Positions 43,879 to 53,243 are shown, numbered from the stretch's first letter. The stretch: 54,728 nt of DNA from Bdellovibrionales bacterium (GCA_023299885.1 JALZUS010000045.1:1-54728); one strand, 5' to 3'. Made by a program: numbers and translations. The notes: generated by a model not told the origin, from the letters alone.

Positions 43879-45591
43879 CTACATTGCTTCAGGAGATTCT
43901 ATATTTAAGATAGCAAGACCTTTTTCAATAACTTTTTGTGTCGACACAACTAACGCTAATCGGGACTGCTCTAGCTTATCTTCCTCACCTACAATTCTGC
44001 ATTTATGGTAAAAATGACCGAAGGCTTTGCAGACATCCAATAAGTAGTTTGCCACTACATGAGGCTTAAAGTTTTTATAAGCACTTTCTAAAACTTGCTC
44101 AAAAGAAAGCAGAGTTTTTATAAGCTCACGCTCTTCCACTGCTGCAAGCTCAACACCACCATCAAATAATGGGGCTTTACCCGATTTAGCTAGCACACTT
44201 CTACATCTTACTTGGCAGTACTGAACATAAGGACCACTGTCCCCTTCAAAGTTCATCACCTTATCCCAGTCAAAATCGATATCTTTTTGCCTATCATTCA
44301 TAAGATCATAAAATATAAGTGCACCAATACCCACTTGCTCTGCGATAACTTTTTTATTTTTTAAGTCTGGGTTTTTCTTGTTAATAATTTCTTGGGCAAT
44401 TGTTTGCGCCTTATCTAGCATTTCGTTTAACCTTATAAGCCTACCTTTTCTTGTAGACATCTGCCCATCAGCAAACCTGTAGCGGCCAAAAGAAATATGA
44501 TGACAATCTTTTACCCAATCATAACCCATTTTTTCAAGCACTTTAAAAACCTGTTGGAAGTGCAAAGTCTGCTCTGAGCCTACAACATATAAACTTTGAT
44601 CGGCCTTTAAGTCCTCTATACGGTCTAAAGCGCTTGCAACATCTCTTGTTGCGTAAAGTGAAGCACCATCTGCTTTCCTAATAAGACATGGAGGCATATT
44701 GTCAGACTCTAAGTTTACTATTTGCGCGCCTTCGCTCTCTTCTAGCAAACCTTTAGAGTTTATAAGCTCAACTGTATCCTTAAGCTTATCGTTATAAAAA
44801 GACTCTCCCCTAACTAAGTTGTGTTTTACTTTAAGCCTTTTTAAAGTTTTTTCGTATTCAGCCAAAGAAAGCTTTACAATCTTTTGCCAAAGCTTTTTTA
44901 TATCTTCATCGCCCTCTTCTAAACGCTTAAAAGTCTCAGCGCCAGCCTTTTCTATTTCTTTATTCGTTTCGGCCTCTTCATGAAACCTTATATAAAGCTT
45001 TAGTAACGACTCTATAGGCTCAGCCTCTAGCGGATACTCTGAGCCCCAGTTTTCAATAGCCCAAGCTAGTTTTCCAAACTGAGTACCCCAATCACCTATA
45101 TAGTTTAAAGCCACTAAATCATGACCCTGTGAAACAGCTAGGTTGCATATCGCCTGTCCCATTATCGTGGCCCTAAAATGGCCTATATGCATTGGCTTAG
45201 CTACATTAGGAGAACAGTAATCAACAACTACTCTTTTACCCGAAGACTTCGCCTCGCCTAATTGAGAGCTATTTACATGGTCAAATAATAATTTTTGCAG
45301 ACTTAAATTATCAAAAGTAAAATTAAGATAACCACCAGCTGCCTCAGCTTTACTCATTGGCGCTTGTAGAGTTTCATTAATACTATCAGCTAGAAGTTGT
45401 GAAATATCTTTTGGTGATTTTTTAAGCTCTTTTGCTAAAAAGAACACTGGCATAGCAACATGCCCCATCTCTACTTTTTTGGGACTTTCTAATAAGTCTA
45501 GTATTTTTATTTCATCTAGCTCTATATTAAATACAGACTTTAAAGTTTCGCATACTTTAGCTGCAGATATTTTTTTTATATGGTTAAGCAA
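43879..45591 (-). CDS. argS: Arginyl-tRNA synthetase
   Basis: 570 residues. It charges tRNA-Arg. The HIGH-like motif is KPMHIGHFRAT, preceded by VVDYCSPNVA. The KMSKS-equivalent is QMSTRKGRLI. The N-terminal Add1 domain and the C-terminal DALR anticodon domain are both recognisable; the end reads VIEKGLAILNIESPEAM. Start is TTG with GGAG upstream. It is divergent from the HU gene. Confidence 0.97.
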   Translation of the reverse strand: MLNHIKKISAAKVCETLKSVFNIELDEIKILDLLESPKKVEMGHVAMPVFFLAKELKKSPKDISQLLADSINETLQAPMSKAEAAGGYLNFTFDNLSLQKLLFDHVNSSQLGEAKSSGKRVVVDYCSPNVAKPMHIGHFRATIMGQAICNLAVSQGHDLVALNYIGDWGTQFGKLAWAIENWGSEYPLEAEPIESLLKLYIRFHEEAETNKEIEKAGAETFKRLEEGDEDIKKLWQKIVKLSLAEYEKTLKRLKVKHNLVRGESFYNDKLKDTVELINSKGLLEESEGAQIVNLESDNMPPCLIRKADGASLYATRDVASALDRIEDLKADQSLYVVGSEQTLHFQQVFKVLEKMGYDWVKDCHHISFGRYRFADGQMSTRKGRLIRLNEMLDKAQTIAQEIINKKNPDLKNKKVIAEQVGIGALIFYDLMNDRQKDIDFDWDKVMNFEGDSGPYVQYCQVRCRSVLAKSGKAPLFDGGVELAAVEERELIKTLLSFEQVLESAYKNFKPHVVANYLLDVCKAFGHFYHKCRIVGEEDKLEQSRLALVVSTQKVIEKGLAILNIESPEAM

Positions 45592-45779
45592 ATTTTACTC
45601 CAAAATTGTCAAGGCAAAAAAGACTCGAAAAGGATAATAAATCAAATTGTAAAACTTGACGAAACCCATGCTAAGCCTTAGTTTCTACAGCCTACATTAA
45701 ATTTTCTAAATGTAAAAGTTTAACTGATAATGTTTAAATGAAATTATTTAACTCTAATTTAAATGCTCCTGGAGGACCT

Positions 45780-46058
45780 GTGAATAAAGCTCAGTTTGTT
45801 GATAAAATATCTAAAAAAACTAAAACAACAAAAACTCAAACTGAAGCTATTTTAGATGCGGCTCTAGAACTTATTCAAAAGTCTGTTTCTAAAGGTGAAG
45901 AGGTTAAGATTGTAGGCTTTGGTACGTTTGATCGTGGCATCCGACAAGAACGCAAAGGTCGTAACCCTAAAACAGGCGCTGAACTTATTATTCCAAAATC
46001 TAAAGTCCCAAGGTTTAGACCCGGCAAAGACTTTAAGCAAAAAGTAAATACAAAGTAG
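45780..46058 (+). CDS. HU/IHF-family DNA-binding protein
   Basis: 92 residues from the GTG at 45780, chosen because GGAGG lies 4 nt upstream and the product then starts VNKAQFVDKI, the standard HU N-terminus. An in-frame ATG at 45738 would add 14 unrelated residues. The core GFGTF and the DNA-binding arm RKGRNPKTG are present, and PRFRPGKDFK ends the family domain. It is a nucleoid-associated protein that bends DNA. An HU homodimer is more likely than an IHF subunit on length and sequence. Confidence 0.95.
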   Translation: MNKAQFVDKISKKTKTTKTQTEAILDAALELIQKSVSKGEEVKIVGFGTFDRGIRQERKGRNPKTGAELIIPKSKVPRFRPGKDFKQKVNTK

Positions 46059-46060
46059 TA

Positions 46061-47545
46061 TTACTCTGCTGCACCTATCACTAATGAGTTTATTTTAGAC
46101 CTCATCTTGACTAGTCTATCCAGCAACTCAGAGACATCACTAGAATCAAATTTTTGAGAAAGTGCTAGCAGGTCTTTATAAGCCTTATTATTAATCATCC
46201 ATAAACCTGGGTGAACATACTGACTTCCTCTTTCAGACTTCCAATTCAATAGCGGTTTGGAGAGAGCAGAAACCAAACTTGGCCTCCACCCCTGAGTAAC
46301 TGTAAGCTTAAAATCGCCCTCATCTTCTTGATTAAAGTGCTTAACTAATTCTATTAAAGAAGCCTCCATTAAGGCTATATCATCGTATAAAATCTCTTTT
46401 TCATTTTGATGGTAAGCTGACATTTTTTTATTATGACTCCACAAATCAGCCAAATAACTTGCTGTTGGCTGTCCTAAAAAAAATGTTTGAGTTTTTACGT
46501 TATTGCCCGCCGCTACCTTTAGCCAATACTGACCTGGCTTTAAATTAAGATTATTTAACAAGATAAAACTTGTTTCCTCTAAACTCTTTTCATAAAAAAA
46601 GCTTTTTGTATTAAGGTTATAGCCAGGCACTGACCTTAACTCTAACTGAACTGGAATATCAGAAGTGATATTTAGACTTGCTGATTCTTTATCTAAATTT
46701 TTTGTCTCTAAAACTAGAAAACTGGCTTGTTGAGTGAGTTGACCGGCTTGTTTTTTAAGGCCCATGGACTGCTTATATTTTATAGAAACCCATTGCATAC
46801 CTACGACAGCTAAAAAAAGTGCACAGACGGCCAATATTAAAAACCTTCTGTAAGAGGGAGCGCTACCCCTAACAACTGGCTTGGGCCCATCCTTAAAAGT
46901 ATTTAACTTCAGATAAGGTTTTTCTTTCTTAAGTGGCTTTTCACTTTTACTTGTAGATAATGTATTGCCACTTCTGTGCTGAGGCTGCACTACTCTTTTA
47001 ATTAAATGCTCTTTAAGGTCTTGTTTAGTTAAATCTTCTGGTGGTTTAACTAAACTTATATTTTGTACGCCATACTCATTGACTATATCTGGCGATTCCA
47101 TCAAAAAGACTTCAGACAATACTTTTTTCTCATCCAATGTGCTTCTTGTTTTTTTAGCTTTTTGATCTTTTTTTGAAGTGAATTCAGATAAAGAGTAAAC
47201 CTGATACCATCTTTTAAAGCCTGTTTTCCAAATCCAATCAGAATACTTGATTTTACCATGCTTTATCATGACCTCAACTTGCAGATCTGTAAAAGGACCG
47301 TACTGAAGCCAATCCTTATTAATTTGTTTAAGTAAAACCCATTGATTGCCAACTTCAAACTCAAGAAGCTCTTGAGTGAACAACTCACTAAACTCTTCCC
47401 TGTCTGAAATTATAGACCAGTTACTTTCGGTTTCTCCCCTGACAAGCGCAATAAGGTCAATTTCTTTTGCATGAATCATATCTATAATAAGCTCGTGAGC
47501 ATAGGGCCCATGGGTCTCATCATTTTTAAGTAGATACCAATTCAT
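46061..47545 (-). CDS. Membrane protein with two N-terminal GYF_2 domains
   Basis: 494 residues. Two GYF_2 (DUF4339-type) domains lie at about 1-56 (WYLLKNDETHGPYAHEL) and 67-122 (WLQYGPFTDLQVEVMI, WIWKTGFKRWYQV); these usually bind proline-rich or other partner peptides. A basic linker follows. One membrane span is at 234-254 (FLILAVCALFLAVVGMQWVSI), leaving about 240 residues outside the cytosol. It begins just after the ChaN-like gene, with the SD GAGGG overlapping that gene's stop region, so the two form an operon. The function is unknown. It converges on the HU gene with 2 nt between them. Confidence 0.85.
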   Translation of the reverse strand: MNWYLLKNDETHGPYAHELIIDMIHAKEIDLIALVRGETESNWSIISDREEFSELFTQELLEFEVGNQWVLLKQINKDWLQYGPFTDLQVEVMIKHGKIKYSDWIWKTGFKRWYQVYSLSEFTSKKDQKAKKTRSTLDEKKVLSEVFLMESPDIVNEYGVQNISLVKPPEDLTKQDLKEHLIKRVVQPQHRSGNTLSTSKSEKPLKKEKPYLKLNTFKDGPKPVVRGSAPSYRRFLILAVCALFLAVVGMQWVSIKYKQSMGLKKQAGQLTQQASFLVLETKNLDKESASLNITSDIPVQLELRSVPGYNLNTKSFFYEKSLEETSFILLNNLNLKPGQYWLKVAAGNNVKTQTFFLGQPTASYLADLWSHNKKMSAYHQNEKEILYDDIALMEASLIELVKHFNQEDEGDFKLTVTQGWRPSLVSALSKPLLNWKSERGSQYVHPGLWMINNKAYKDLLALSQKFDSSDVSELLDRLVKMRSKINSLVIGAAE

Positions 47546-47549
47546 TTTT

Positions 47550-49187
47550 TTAACCCTCTGTACTTTTAGCCGCTTTATTTAGTAGTATTCTTTTGTTGAT
47601 CATCTTGATCATGTCAAAATAATAGCTTGTAAAATTATTATTACATATATCTTGCTTAAAAATAGCAAGAATTTCTTCAGAGCTTATACTTTTATCAGAA
47701 AAACAGGAGTAAAGGCGCTCACCAAGCATCTGACCAACAACTCTGGCTGCCAAAAAATAATCGCCTTTCTTTTTTGGCTTAAATTTTTTACGCCTCTCTC
47801 GCCCCTCATTAAGCCAAATCACTTCTGTAAGACGATAATCTAAAACTAAAAGAAGAGCCTCTCTACCTTCATTTTCTGGTCGCATTTGAGATAATCTCAG
47901 TCGAATCTCTTCTAATGACTCAGCCTTGCGGCGATGATTAACAATCTTACTAGCAAAAAAACCCAAAGCCTCTAAGTAGATATTTGCATAAAAATCATTA
48001 GGCATATCCCACAAAGGCTTGTTTCTGAGTGACAGTTTTGCCTGAAGATAATGTCCAGCAACTTCTGCTGCATGATTTACAGATGACCTTGATAAAAAAG
48101 AAACCGAGAGCTCAGGATAATGAAAGCTTTTTTCTACTTTAATAAAATAATCTAGGGCTTCTTTGTGCTGATCTAGGCCAGCCTCTTCAAAAACTTCCCA
48201 AAGTTCATCTTTGTCAGCTCCATAAACTGTAAGGTCATCGACCTCTTCCCATGGCAACTTTAACCCTATATCGGCAGCTACAAGCTCTACAAATCGAGCA
48301 ATAGTATCAGTATGGTCTACTATAATCTCCTCTTCATCTTCATCTAAATCAAAATCATAAGTTTCTTCCAAAAACATGAGGTAACTCTGCCATTTTACCC
48401 ACGGAGGTGACTCCATAATGCAGTAATAGTTCTCTTGAAAGCACATTACATCTACTTGTCCTTCTAAGTTTTTTTCAGCTAATTCAAAATAAAGCTCTTC
48501 TGAGTTTTGCAATACCACAAGTGGCGCTTGCCCCAGCCCCTCTTTGATTTTCTGAGGCAAATACGATGGTGACAAATGGAGCTCTCCAAATAAAACATAA
48601 ATTAAAGATTCAGGGTTTTCTGCACTCCATCTTTTTAGCGCATCAACAACTTTATACTCCCTATGGTCAAAAGAGTTTTCCTCACTTGGGTCTTTACTGT
48701 GATGATTAATAGCTTTTATTTGAATATTATTGTCGCGAGCGTATTTAAAAATCATCCTATAAGTAGGCCACGGAAAACCCCACTGCTCTTCCCATGAGGT
48801 TGTCTCTAAAAATTCTTTTTCAGAAAGCTTTCCATTTTGAAACTGATCTATAGCCTCTTGATCTTCAAAACCAAAACACTCAAGCGCAATAATAAGCGTA
48901 CGCCTTTTTAATATTTGTCGAATTAGCCTTAGATGTGATTTTTGTGACTGGGAGTAAGCATGAAAGTCAGCACCTAAAACTATAGAGGCCTGATTAATCT
49001 TTTGTATAAGTTTGTCACGAGACGAAGACTGCCACTCTTTAACAAATTGATTTTTGTATAAGTCCAAAGCCTGAGAAAGCTCTGGATCTAAATCTCCCAT
49101 CCTTTTGTTAACATGGGATTTAACTTCTTGAATCAGCTTTTTTCTAGAAAGAATCCATTCTTGCCTTAGCTGATCTTTTCTATCCAT
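47550..49187 (-). CDS. ChaN/TIKI-like domain protein (DUF399 type)
   Basis: 545 residues from the ATG at 49187, which has GGTGGGG upstream; an alternative ATG at 49232 lacks a good SD. The N-terminal half has the ChaN-type pattern: VLGADFHAYSQSQ, IIALECFGFEDQEAID, then IYVLFGELHLSP with the conserved acidic-His core. ChaN binds heme and related TIKI/PrgY proteins are hydrolases; neither activity is shown here. There is no signal peptide, so it is cytosolic. The C-terminal half is helical and unassigned. It is co-transcribed with the GYF_2 protein. Confidence 0.72.
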   Translation of the reverse strand: MDRKDQLRQEWILSRKKLIQEVKSHVNKRMGDLDPELSQALDLYKNQFVKEWQSSSRDKLIQKINQASIVLGADFHAYSQSQKSHLRLIRQILKRRTLIIALECFGFEDQEAIDQFQNGKLSEKEFLETTSWEEQWGFPWPTYRMIFKYARDNNIQIKAINHHSKDPSEENSFDHREYKVVDALKRWSAENPESLIYVLFGELHLSPSYLPQKIKEGLGQAPLVVLQNSEELYFELAEKNLEGQVDVMCFQENYYCIMESPPWVKWQSYLMFLEETYDFDLDEDEEEIIVDHTDTIARFVELVAADIGLKLPWEEVDDLTVYGADKDELWEVFEEAGLDQHKEALDYFIKVEKSFHYPELSVSFLSRSSVNHAAEVAGHYLQAKLSLRNKPLWDMPNDFYANIYLEALGFFASKIVNHRRKAESLEEIRLRLSQMRPENEGREALLLVLDYRLTEVIWLNEGRERRKKFKPKKKGDYFLAARVVGQMLGERLYSCFSDKSISSEEILAIFKQDICNNNFTSYYFDMIKMINKRILLNKAAKSTEG

Positions 49188-49295
49188 AAGCACCCCACCT
49201 ATTAAGGGTATTTGTTTTTTCAAGAATTGCATAGAAAGATATTATAAAACAGGATCTATGTGCTTATCTTGCAAGCACAACGCCTTTATTGATTG

Positions 49296-49324
49296 TTGTG
49301 AATTAAATAACATCCCTATATCAT
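49296..49324 (+). promoter_or_regulatory. Candidate sigma-70-type promoter for the VKOR-DsbA gene
   Basis: TTGTGA at 49296-49301 and TATCAT at 49319-49324 are spaced 17 nt, with the start codon 25 nt past the -10. The -10 matches 5 of 6 and the -35 4 of 6 consensus bases. Confidence 0.4.
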
Positions 49325-49349
49325 ATTTGTAATTAACAAGGATAAAATC

Positions 49350-50528
49350 ATGCTCAATAAACTAAGAACCATCTTACTCTTAAATATAGTCAGTGTCGGC
49401 ATTCATGCATATCTTGCCCTCAATCACTTTAAACTTAAATTTGCTGGAGGGTCTGAAGGCTCTGTATGCAATATAAACCAAAAATTTAACTGTGATGCAG
49501 TGGCTAGCTCAGCTTTTTCTGAGTTTTTAAATATACCATTATCTATTTGGGGACTAGGCACTCACCTTGTCTTAATTTTATTACTAATAGTTGTTGGTGC
49601 TGGGCTAAGCGTAAAAAAAGAAAGCCTTAATAAAAAAATAATATTTATACTTAGCTTAGGGATCGCATTAGCTTCAATTGTTATGGGATTTATTGCCTTT
49701 ACACAGCTTTCTGTTTATTGCCTGTTTTGCTTTGCACTCTATGCGCTAAGCTTTATTAATCTTTTTGTAGTTTATAAGTGGACTGGCAACAGCATAAAAG
49801 ACACAAGTATTGATACTCATTTTTTAAAAAACATTGCTGCCTGGGCTATCGCAATTCCTGTCCTTGCCTTTTTCACCAACCAATCTTTTGTGAACTCTTA
49901 CGGAGGTAAAGATGTTGAGAAGATGGCCATCTCTTCTTTAATGGACTGGCAGGCAAATCCATCTAAAGCCATTTCAACAGCCCCTTCTATTGCTTACGGA
50001 CCAGCACGTGCTGATGCCAAAATGACAATTACAGAATTCGCAGATTTCAGGTGCATACATTGCAAAAATGCAGCCCCAGTTTTGCATAACTTTGTAAAAT
50101 CAAGAACCGACACTCGCCTTGAGTTTTATAGCTTTCCTCTAGACGGCAACTGCAACCCAGGCGAAGGAATGAGCAAGGGGCCAGGGTTTTCCTGCCTACT
50201 GGCTTACTCTAATTATTGTGCTGGTAAGCAAAGTAAAGGCTGGCCTATGAATGATTATATGTTTAAAAATATGACGAGCCTAGGTCAACTCTCTATTGAA
50301 GAGCTCAAAGATAACCTTGTGAGCTACTCAAAATCTTTATCTTTAGACAGCAATAGCTTTACTACTTGCCTAGATAATGAAGGCACAAAGTCTGCTATTA
50401 TGTCTCAAGCCCAACAAGGTGTTGATATTGGCGTTCAAGGAACCCCTGCTATTTATATTAACAATAAGTATGTACCAGCAGGCCACAGTTTTAAAACATT
50501 AGAAAAAATTTGGAAGAGCTTAAGGTAA
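49350..50528 (+). CDS. VKOR-DsbA fusion for disulfide bond formation
   Basis: 392 residues. The N-terminal VKOR-type quinone oxidoreductase has Cys40 and Cys48 in the first loop and the CLFC centre (Cys124, Cys127) after TM3-4. A further span around 162-178 leads to a periplasmic DsbA-like thioredoxin domain with CIHC (Cys235, Cys238), the cis-Pro GTPAIY and two extra Cys in the helical insert. Such fusions carry electrons from substrate thiols to quinone and replace separate DsbA and DsbB. SD AAGGA. Single gene with a strong terminator. Confidence 0.93.
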   Translation: MLNKLRTILLLNIVSVGIHAYLALNHFKLKFAGGSEGSVCNINQKFNCDAVASSAFSEFLNIPLSIWGLGTHLVLILLLIVVGAGLSVKKESLNKKIIFILSLGIALASIVMGFIAFTQLSVYCLFCFALYALSFINLFVVYKWTGNSIKDTSIDTHFLKNIAAWAIAIPVLAFFTNQSFVNSYGGKDVEKMAISSLMDWQANPSKAISTAPSIAYGPARADAKMTITEFADFRCIHCKNAAPVLHNFVKSRTDTRLEFYSFPLDGNCNPGEGMSKGPGFSCLLAYSNYCAGKQSKGWPMNDYMFKNMTSLGQLSIEELKDNLVSYSKSLSLDSNSFTTCLDNEGTKSAIMSQAQQGVDIGVQGTPAIYINNKYVPAGHSFKTLEKIWKSLR

Positions 50529-50546
50529 AATCCAAGCCTCATTATA

Positions 50547-50598
50547 AAGACATTAAAAAAGCCAGCTCTAATAAAGAAGCTGGCTTTTTTAATGTCTT
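50547..50598. terminator. Very long bidirectional terminator between VKOR-DsbA and trxA
   Basis: A perfect 21-bp stem with a 10-nt loop; its core is GCCAGCT/AGCTGGC with A6/T6 tracts, extended by AAGACATT/AATGTCTT. It serves both convergent genes. Confidence 0.92.
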
Positions 50599-50613
50599 AA
50601 TACCTAGAAGTAA

Positions 50614-50937
50614 TTAAAGCTGGCCTTCTATAGCCGCTGCAATCTTTTCCTTAGGTAGGTTACCTACTAATTGATCTACCTCTTTACCATTTTTAAATAA
50701 GATAAGAGTTGGTATTCCTCTTACTCCAAATTTAGCTGGAGATTCAGGATTTTGATCAATATTGACCTTTAAAATTTTAACTTTATCACCAGCTTCGCCA
50801 GCTATCTCTTCTAGCTTAGGTGCTAAAGCCCTACACGGCCCACACCACTCAGCCCAAAAATCAACAAGTACTAACTCGTCTGACTCAAGAACTTTAGATT
50901 GGAAATCGTTATCAGTAATATTTTCTATAGTGCCCAT
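50614..50937 (-). CDS. trxA: Thioredoxin
   Basis: 107 residues, standard length. The active site WCGPC has Cys32 and Cys35, followed by the buried Asp region and the cis-Pro GIPTLILFKNG. It has no signal peptide, so is cytosolic; it likely reduces the NrdA C-terminal CxxC among others. SD AGGAG 6 nt upstream. Single gene. Confidence 0.97.
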   Translation of the reverse strand: MGTIENITDNDFQSKVLESDELVLVDFWAEWCGPCRALAPKLEEIAGEAGDKVKILKVNIDQNPESPAKFGVRGIPTLILFKNGKEVDQLVGNLPKEKIAAAIEGQL

Positions 50938-51130
50938 TCTTATACTCCTATTTTTTGTTCTTATTAAGGCTATCAGACTCTAAATACCTTTGCCAATAGT
51001 CTTAATAAAAAGAGCTCTAGCAAGCTCCTATAGCGTTCTAAATCTTACAGAGATGATTTCTGCTTAGATAGAAGGCTTAAAATTAGCTTGTGGCCACTTG
51101 AGATTTTTACGCCAGAGATTATGATTACAT

Positions 51131-52240
51131 GTGTTTAAAAATTGGCGCATTCAATCTTATATATTTTCAGAAATGATACCTACATTTTTGATTGGACTCT
51201 TTTCTTTACTTATTATTATTTTACTTTTTCAGTCTTTTTCGATGGTTGAAATTCTGATTTCAAACGGTGCTAATGTTACTGATATTCTCAAAGTTTTTGC
51301 TTATATCTCTTTAAGCTATCTACCCATACTTACGCCTACAACATTATTTTTTTCAGTCCTTTTAACCTATAACAGGCTTAACTCTGAGTCTGAAATTACT
51401 GCTTTTAAATCCTTAGGACTTAGCTTTTTACAACTTTCTGCACCTGCATTACTTTTAGGGTTAGCTGTTTCACTCTTTTCTTTACAAACTTCTTTTTACT
51501 TAGCTCCTTGGGGGCATAAAAAATTAGAATCTATGCTTTTAGACTTTAAAGAAAAAGGGCCTACTGTTGCTCTCAAAGAAAAGGTTTTTATTGAAGGTTT
51601 TTTTGACCTTGTTATTTATGCTAACGAATCTAATAAAAAAACAAACAAGCTTAAAGAGATCTTTATTTATCAAGACACTGAAGGCCTCCCTCCTGCCACT
51701 ATAGTTGCTAAAGAGGGAGAGATGATTACCAAGACGACAGCTTATGGCAAACAAGCATTGTTAAGGCTTAAAGAAGGCACAATACATAGACTTGAAAATA
51801 AAGCTCATACTAAAGCAAGCTTCAATACATTTGATGTCAGGCTGACTGATCCAGTTAAAAAACAGTCTTCTAAGAACAAAAGACATGTCATGAATCAAAC
51901 TGAGCTTAAAAATTATATCGAAGCCAATAAAACAAAAGTAACACCAAAAAGGCTCACTAAGCTTCATAATGAATACAACAGAAGGTGGTCTTCAGCCTTA
52001 GCAGCACTACTTTTTGCCCTTATTGGGGTGGCTTTTGGCTTAGGCGCAAAACAAAGAAGCGGCAAAGGACAAGGTTTATTTGTCGGAGTGATTATTACAC
52101 TCTCTTATTGGGTACTTTACGCTGGTCTGAGTAACCTTGCCTACAAAGGTCTTGATGTACTTTTTGTAGCATGGATACCTAATATTATTTTACTCATCAT
52201 AGGCGCTTATTTTTTTCAAAAATCGATTAAAGTAAGCTGA
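51131..52240 (+). CDS. LptF/LptG-family permease
   Basis: 369 residues, start GTG with a weak SD. It is a YjgP/YjgQ-type subunit of the LPS export ABC transporter (LptB2FG). The N-terminus IQSYIFSEMIPTFLIGLF, three early spans, a periplasmic beta-jellyroll middle (VALKEKVFIEGFFDLVIYA) and three C-terminal spans (SSALAALLFALIGVAFGLG) match the family. Only one paralogue is in the window; whether it is LptF or LptG is undecided. It converges on dprA. Confidence 0.9.
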   Translation: MFKNWRIQSYIFSEMIPTFLIGLFSLLIIILLFQSFSMVEILISNGANVTDILKVFAYISLSYLPILTPTTLFFSVLLTYNRLNSESEITAFKSLGLSFLQLSAPALLLGLAVSLFSLQTSFYLAPWGHKKLESMLLDFKEKGPTVALKEKVFIEGFFDLVIYANESNKKTNKLKEIFIYQDTEGLPPATIVAKEGEMITKTTAYGKQALLRLKEGTIHRLENKAHTKASFNTFDVRLTDPVKKQSSKNKRHVMNQTELKNYIEANKTKVTPKRLTKLHNEYNRRWSSALAALLFALIGVAFGLGAKQRSGKGQGLFVGVIITLSYWVLYAGLSNLAYKGLDVLFVAWIPNIILLIIGAYFFQKSIKVS

Positions 52241-52257
52241 ATCCAGCTACTTGCAAC

Positions 52258-53169
52258 TCACGACCAATACGTTTTTAAGTCATCAGCCGACCGCACCATT
52301 AGAGCACCATCATAAATAAGCTGTAAATTACCATCCATATTTTCACTCATCGGGAACCCCGGAAGCGCTAATACATCCTTACCCATTTCCATTGCATGTT
52401 TAGCCGTCATCATTGAGCCACTCCTAAGGGCTGCGCTCGCTACCAAAACAGATTTTGATAAACCAACAATCAACCGATTTCTTAAGTAAAAATGACTTTT
52501 ATAAATTTCTTCAAATGGAGAAAATAAGCTCACTATACTGCTGTTTGTTCTTGCGTAAAACTTTTCAAGGCGATTAATTTCTGAAGGATAAGGGTTTTGT
52601 AATCCTGTTGGCAAAAAACACATGGTTTGGCGACCTGACCTTAAAGCAATGGCATGAGCTTTTTGATCTACACCCCTTGCACCCCCACTAACAATTACTA
52701 ATTTGGGGTTGGCTTCGTAAAACTTTACAAACTCAGAATCGAGCCACTCGTAAACGGCTCCCATAGGCCTCCGGCTCCCCACTATAGCTAAGTTGTTTTC
52801 TGGCTTCTGCCAAAGACAAGGGCCCTTCCAAGTAATTAGCTTTGGACACCAATCATATGGCAATAATTGAGAAGGATAGTTTTTTAACCCTGGAGCAGCC
52901 CACTGAATATTATTTTTTTTAATATAAGCCCACTCAAGCTCAGCCATTTTCCACCAACTTTTTGGCCATGGCTTTATTTTTAATTTGCCTGATCTTTTAC
53001 ATTTATGAGTTATCGAAGACTCTTTCATTAGGCGCTCTGGGTCCTGTAAATCAACAAGCTTTTTTAATAAGTCGATGTAGCTCTGGTTACTCAAAGAGTA
53101 GTTACGCCAGTAAAGAGAGGCTATTAAAAATTGGAAGTAAGAAATATCTTCTGAATGTTTAAGTTGCAT
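52258..53169 (-). CDS. dprA: DNA processing protein A
   Basis: 303 residues. DprA binds incoming single-stranded DNA and loads RecA in natural transformation. The Rossmann core has IVGSRRP, VIVSGGARGVDQKAH, GLQNPYPSEI, RNRLIVGLSKSVLVASAALRSGSMMTAKHAMEMGK (with the conserved RNRLI, LRSGS and TAKHA pieces) and ALPGFP. The N-terminal part is shorter and unusual (SITHKCKRSGKLKIKPWPKS) rather than a normal HhH/SAM domain, and there is no C-terminal winged helix. It lies downstream of the LysM gene on the same strand. Confidence 0.93.
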   Translation of the reverse strand: MQLKHSEDISYFQFLIASLYWRNYSLSNQSYIDLLKKLVDLQDPERLMKESSITHKCKRSGKLKIKPWPKSWWKMAELEWAYIKKNNIQWAAPGLKNYPSQLLPYDWCPKLITWKGPCLWQKPENNLAIVGSRRPMGAVYEWLDSEFVKFYEANPKLVIVSGGARGVDQKAHAIALRSGRQTMCFLPTGLQNPYPSEINRLEKFYARTNSSIVSLFSPFEEIYKSHFYLRNRLIVGLSKSVLVASAALRSGSMMTAKHAMEMGKDVLALPGFPMSENMDGNLQLIYDGALMVRSADDLKTYWS

Positions 53170-53203
53170 AAAGCTTATCTATGCAACTCAATTCACTCAC
53201 CTA

Positions 53204-53243
53204 ATAAACATAAGTTTATAAAGAAAGAACCCTCTTTATAAAC
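53204..53243. promoter_or_regulatory. Three-arm inverted repeat between the LysM gene and dprA
   Basis: GTTTATAAAGA (53214-53224) pairs perfectly over 11 bp with TCTTTATAAAC (53233-53243); alternatively its first six bases pair with ATAAAC (53204-53209). The stems exclude each other. There is no good U-run on the minus strand, so it may be an attenuator, an RNA processing site or a weak terminator. Confidence 0.4.

Noticed and set aside
45738-45779. Longer HU protein from the ATG at 45738
   Set aside because: The GTG at 45780 has a better SD and gives the normal HU N-terminus; the extra 14 residues are unlike HU.
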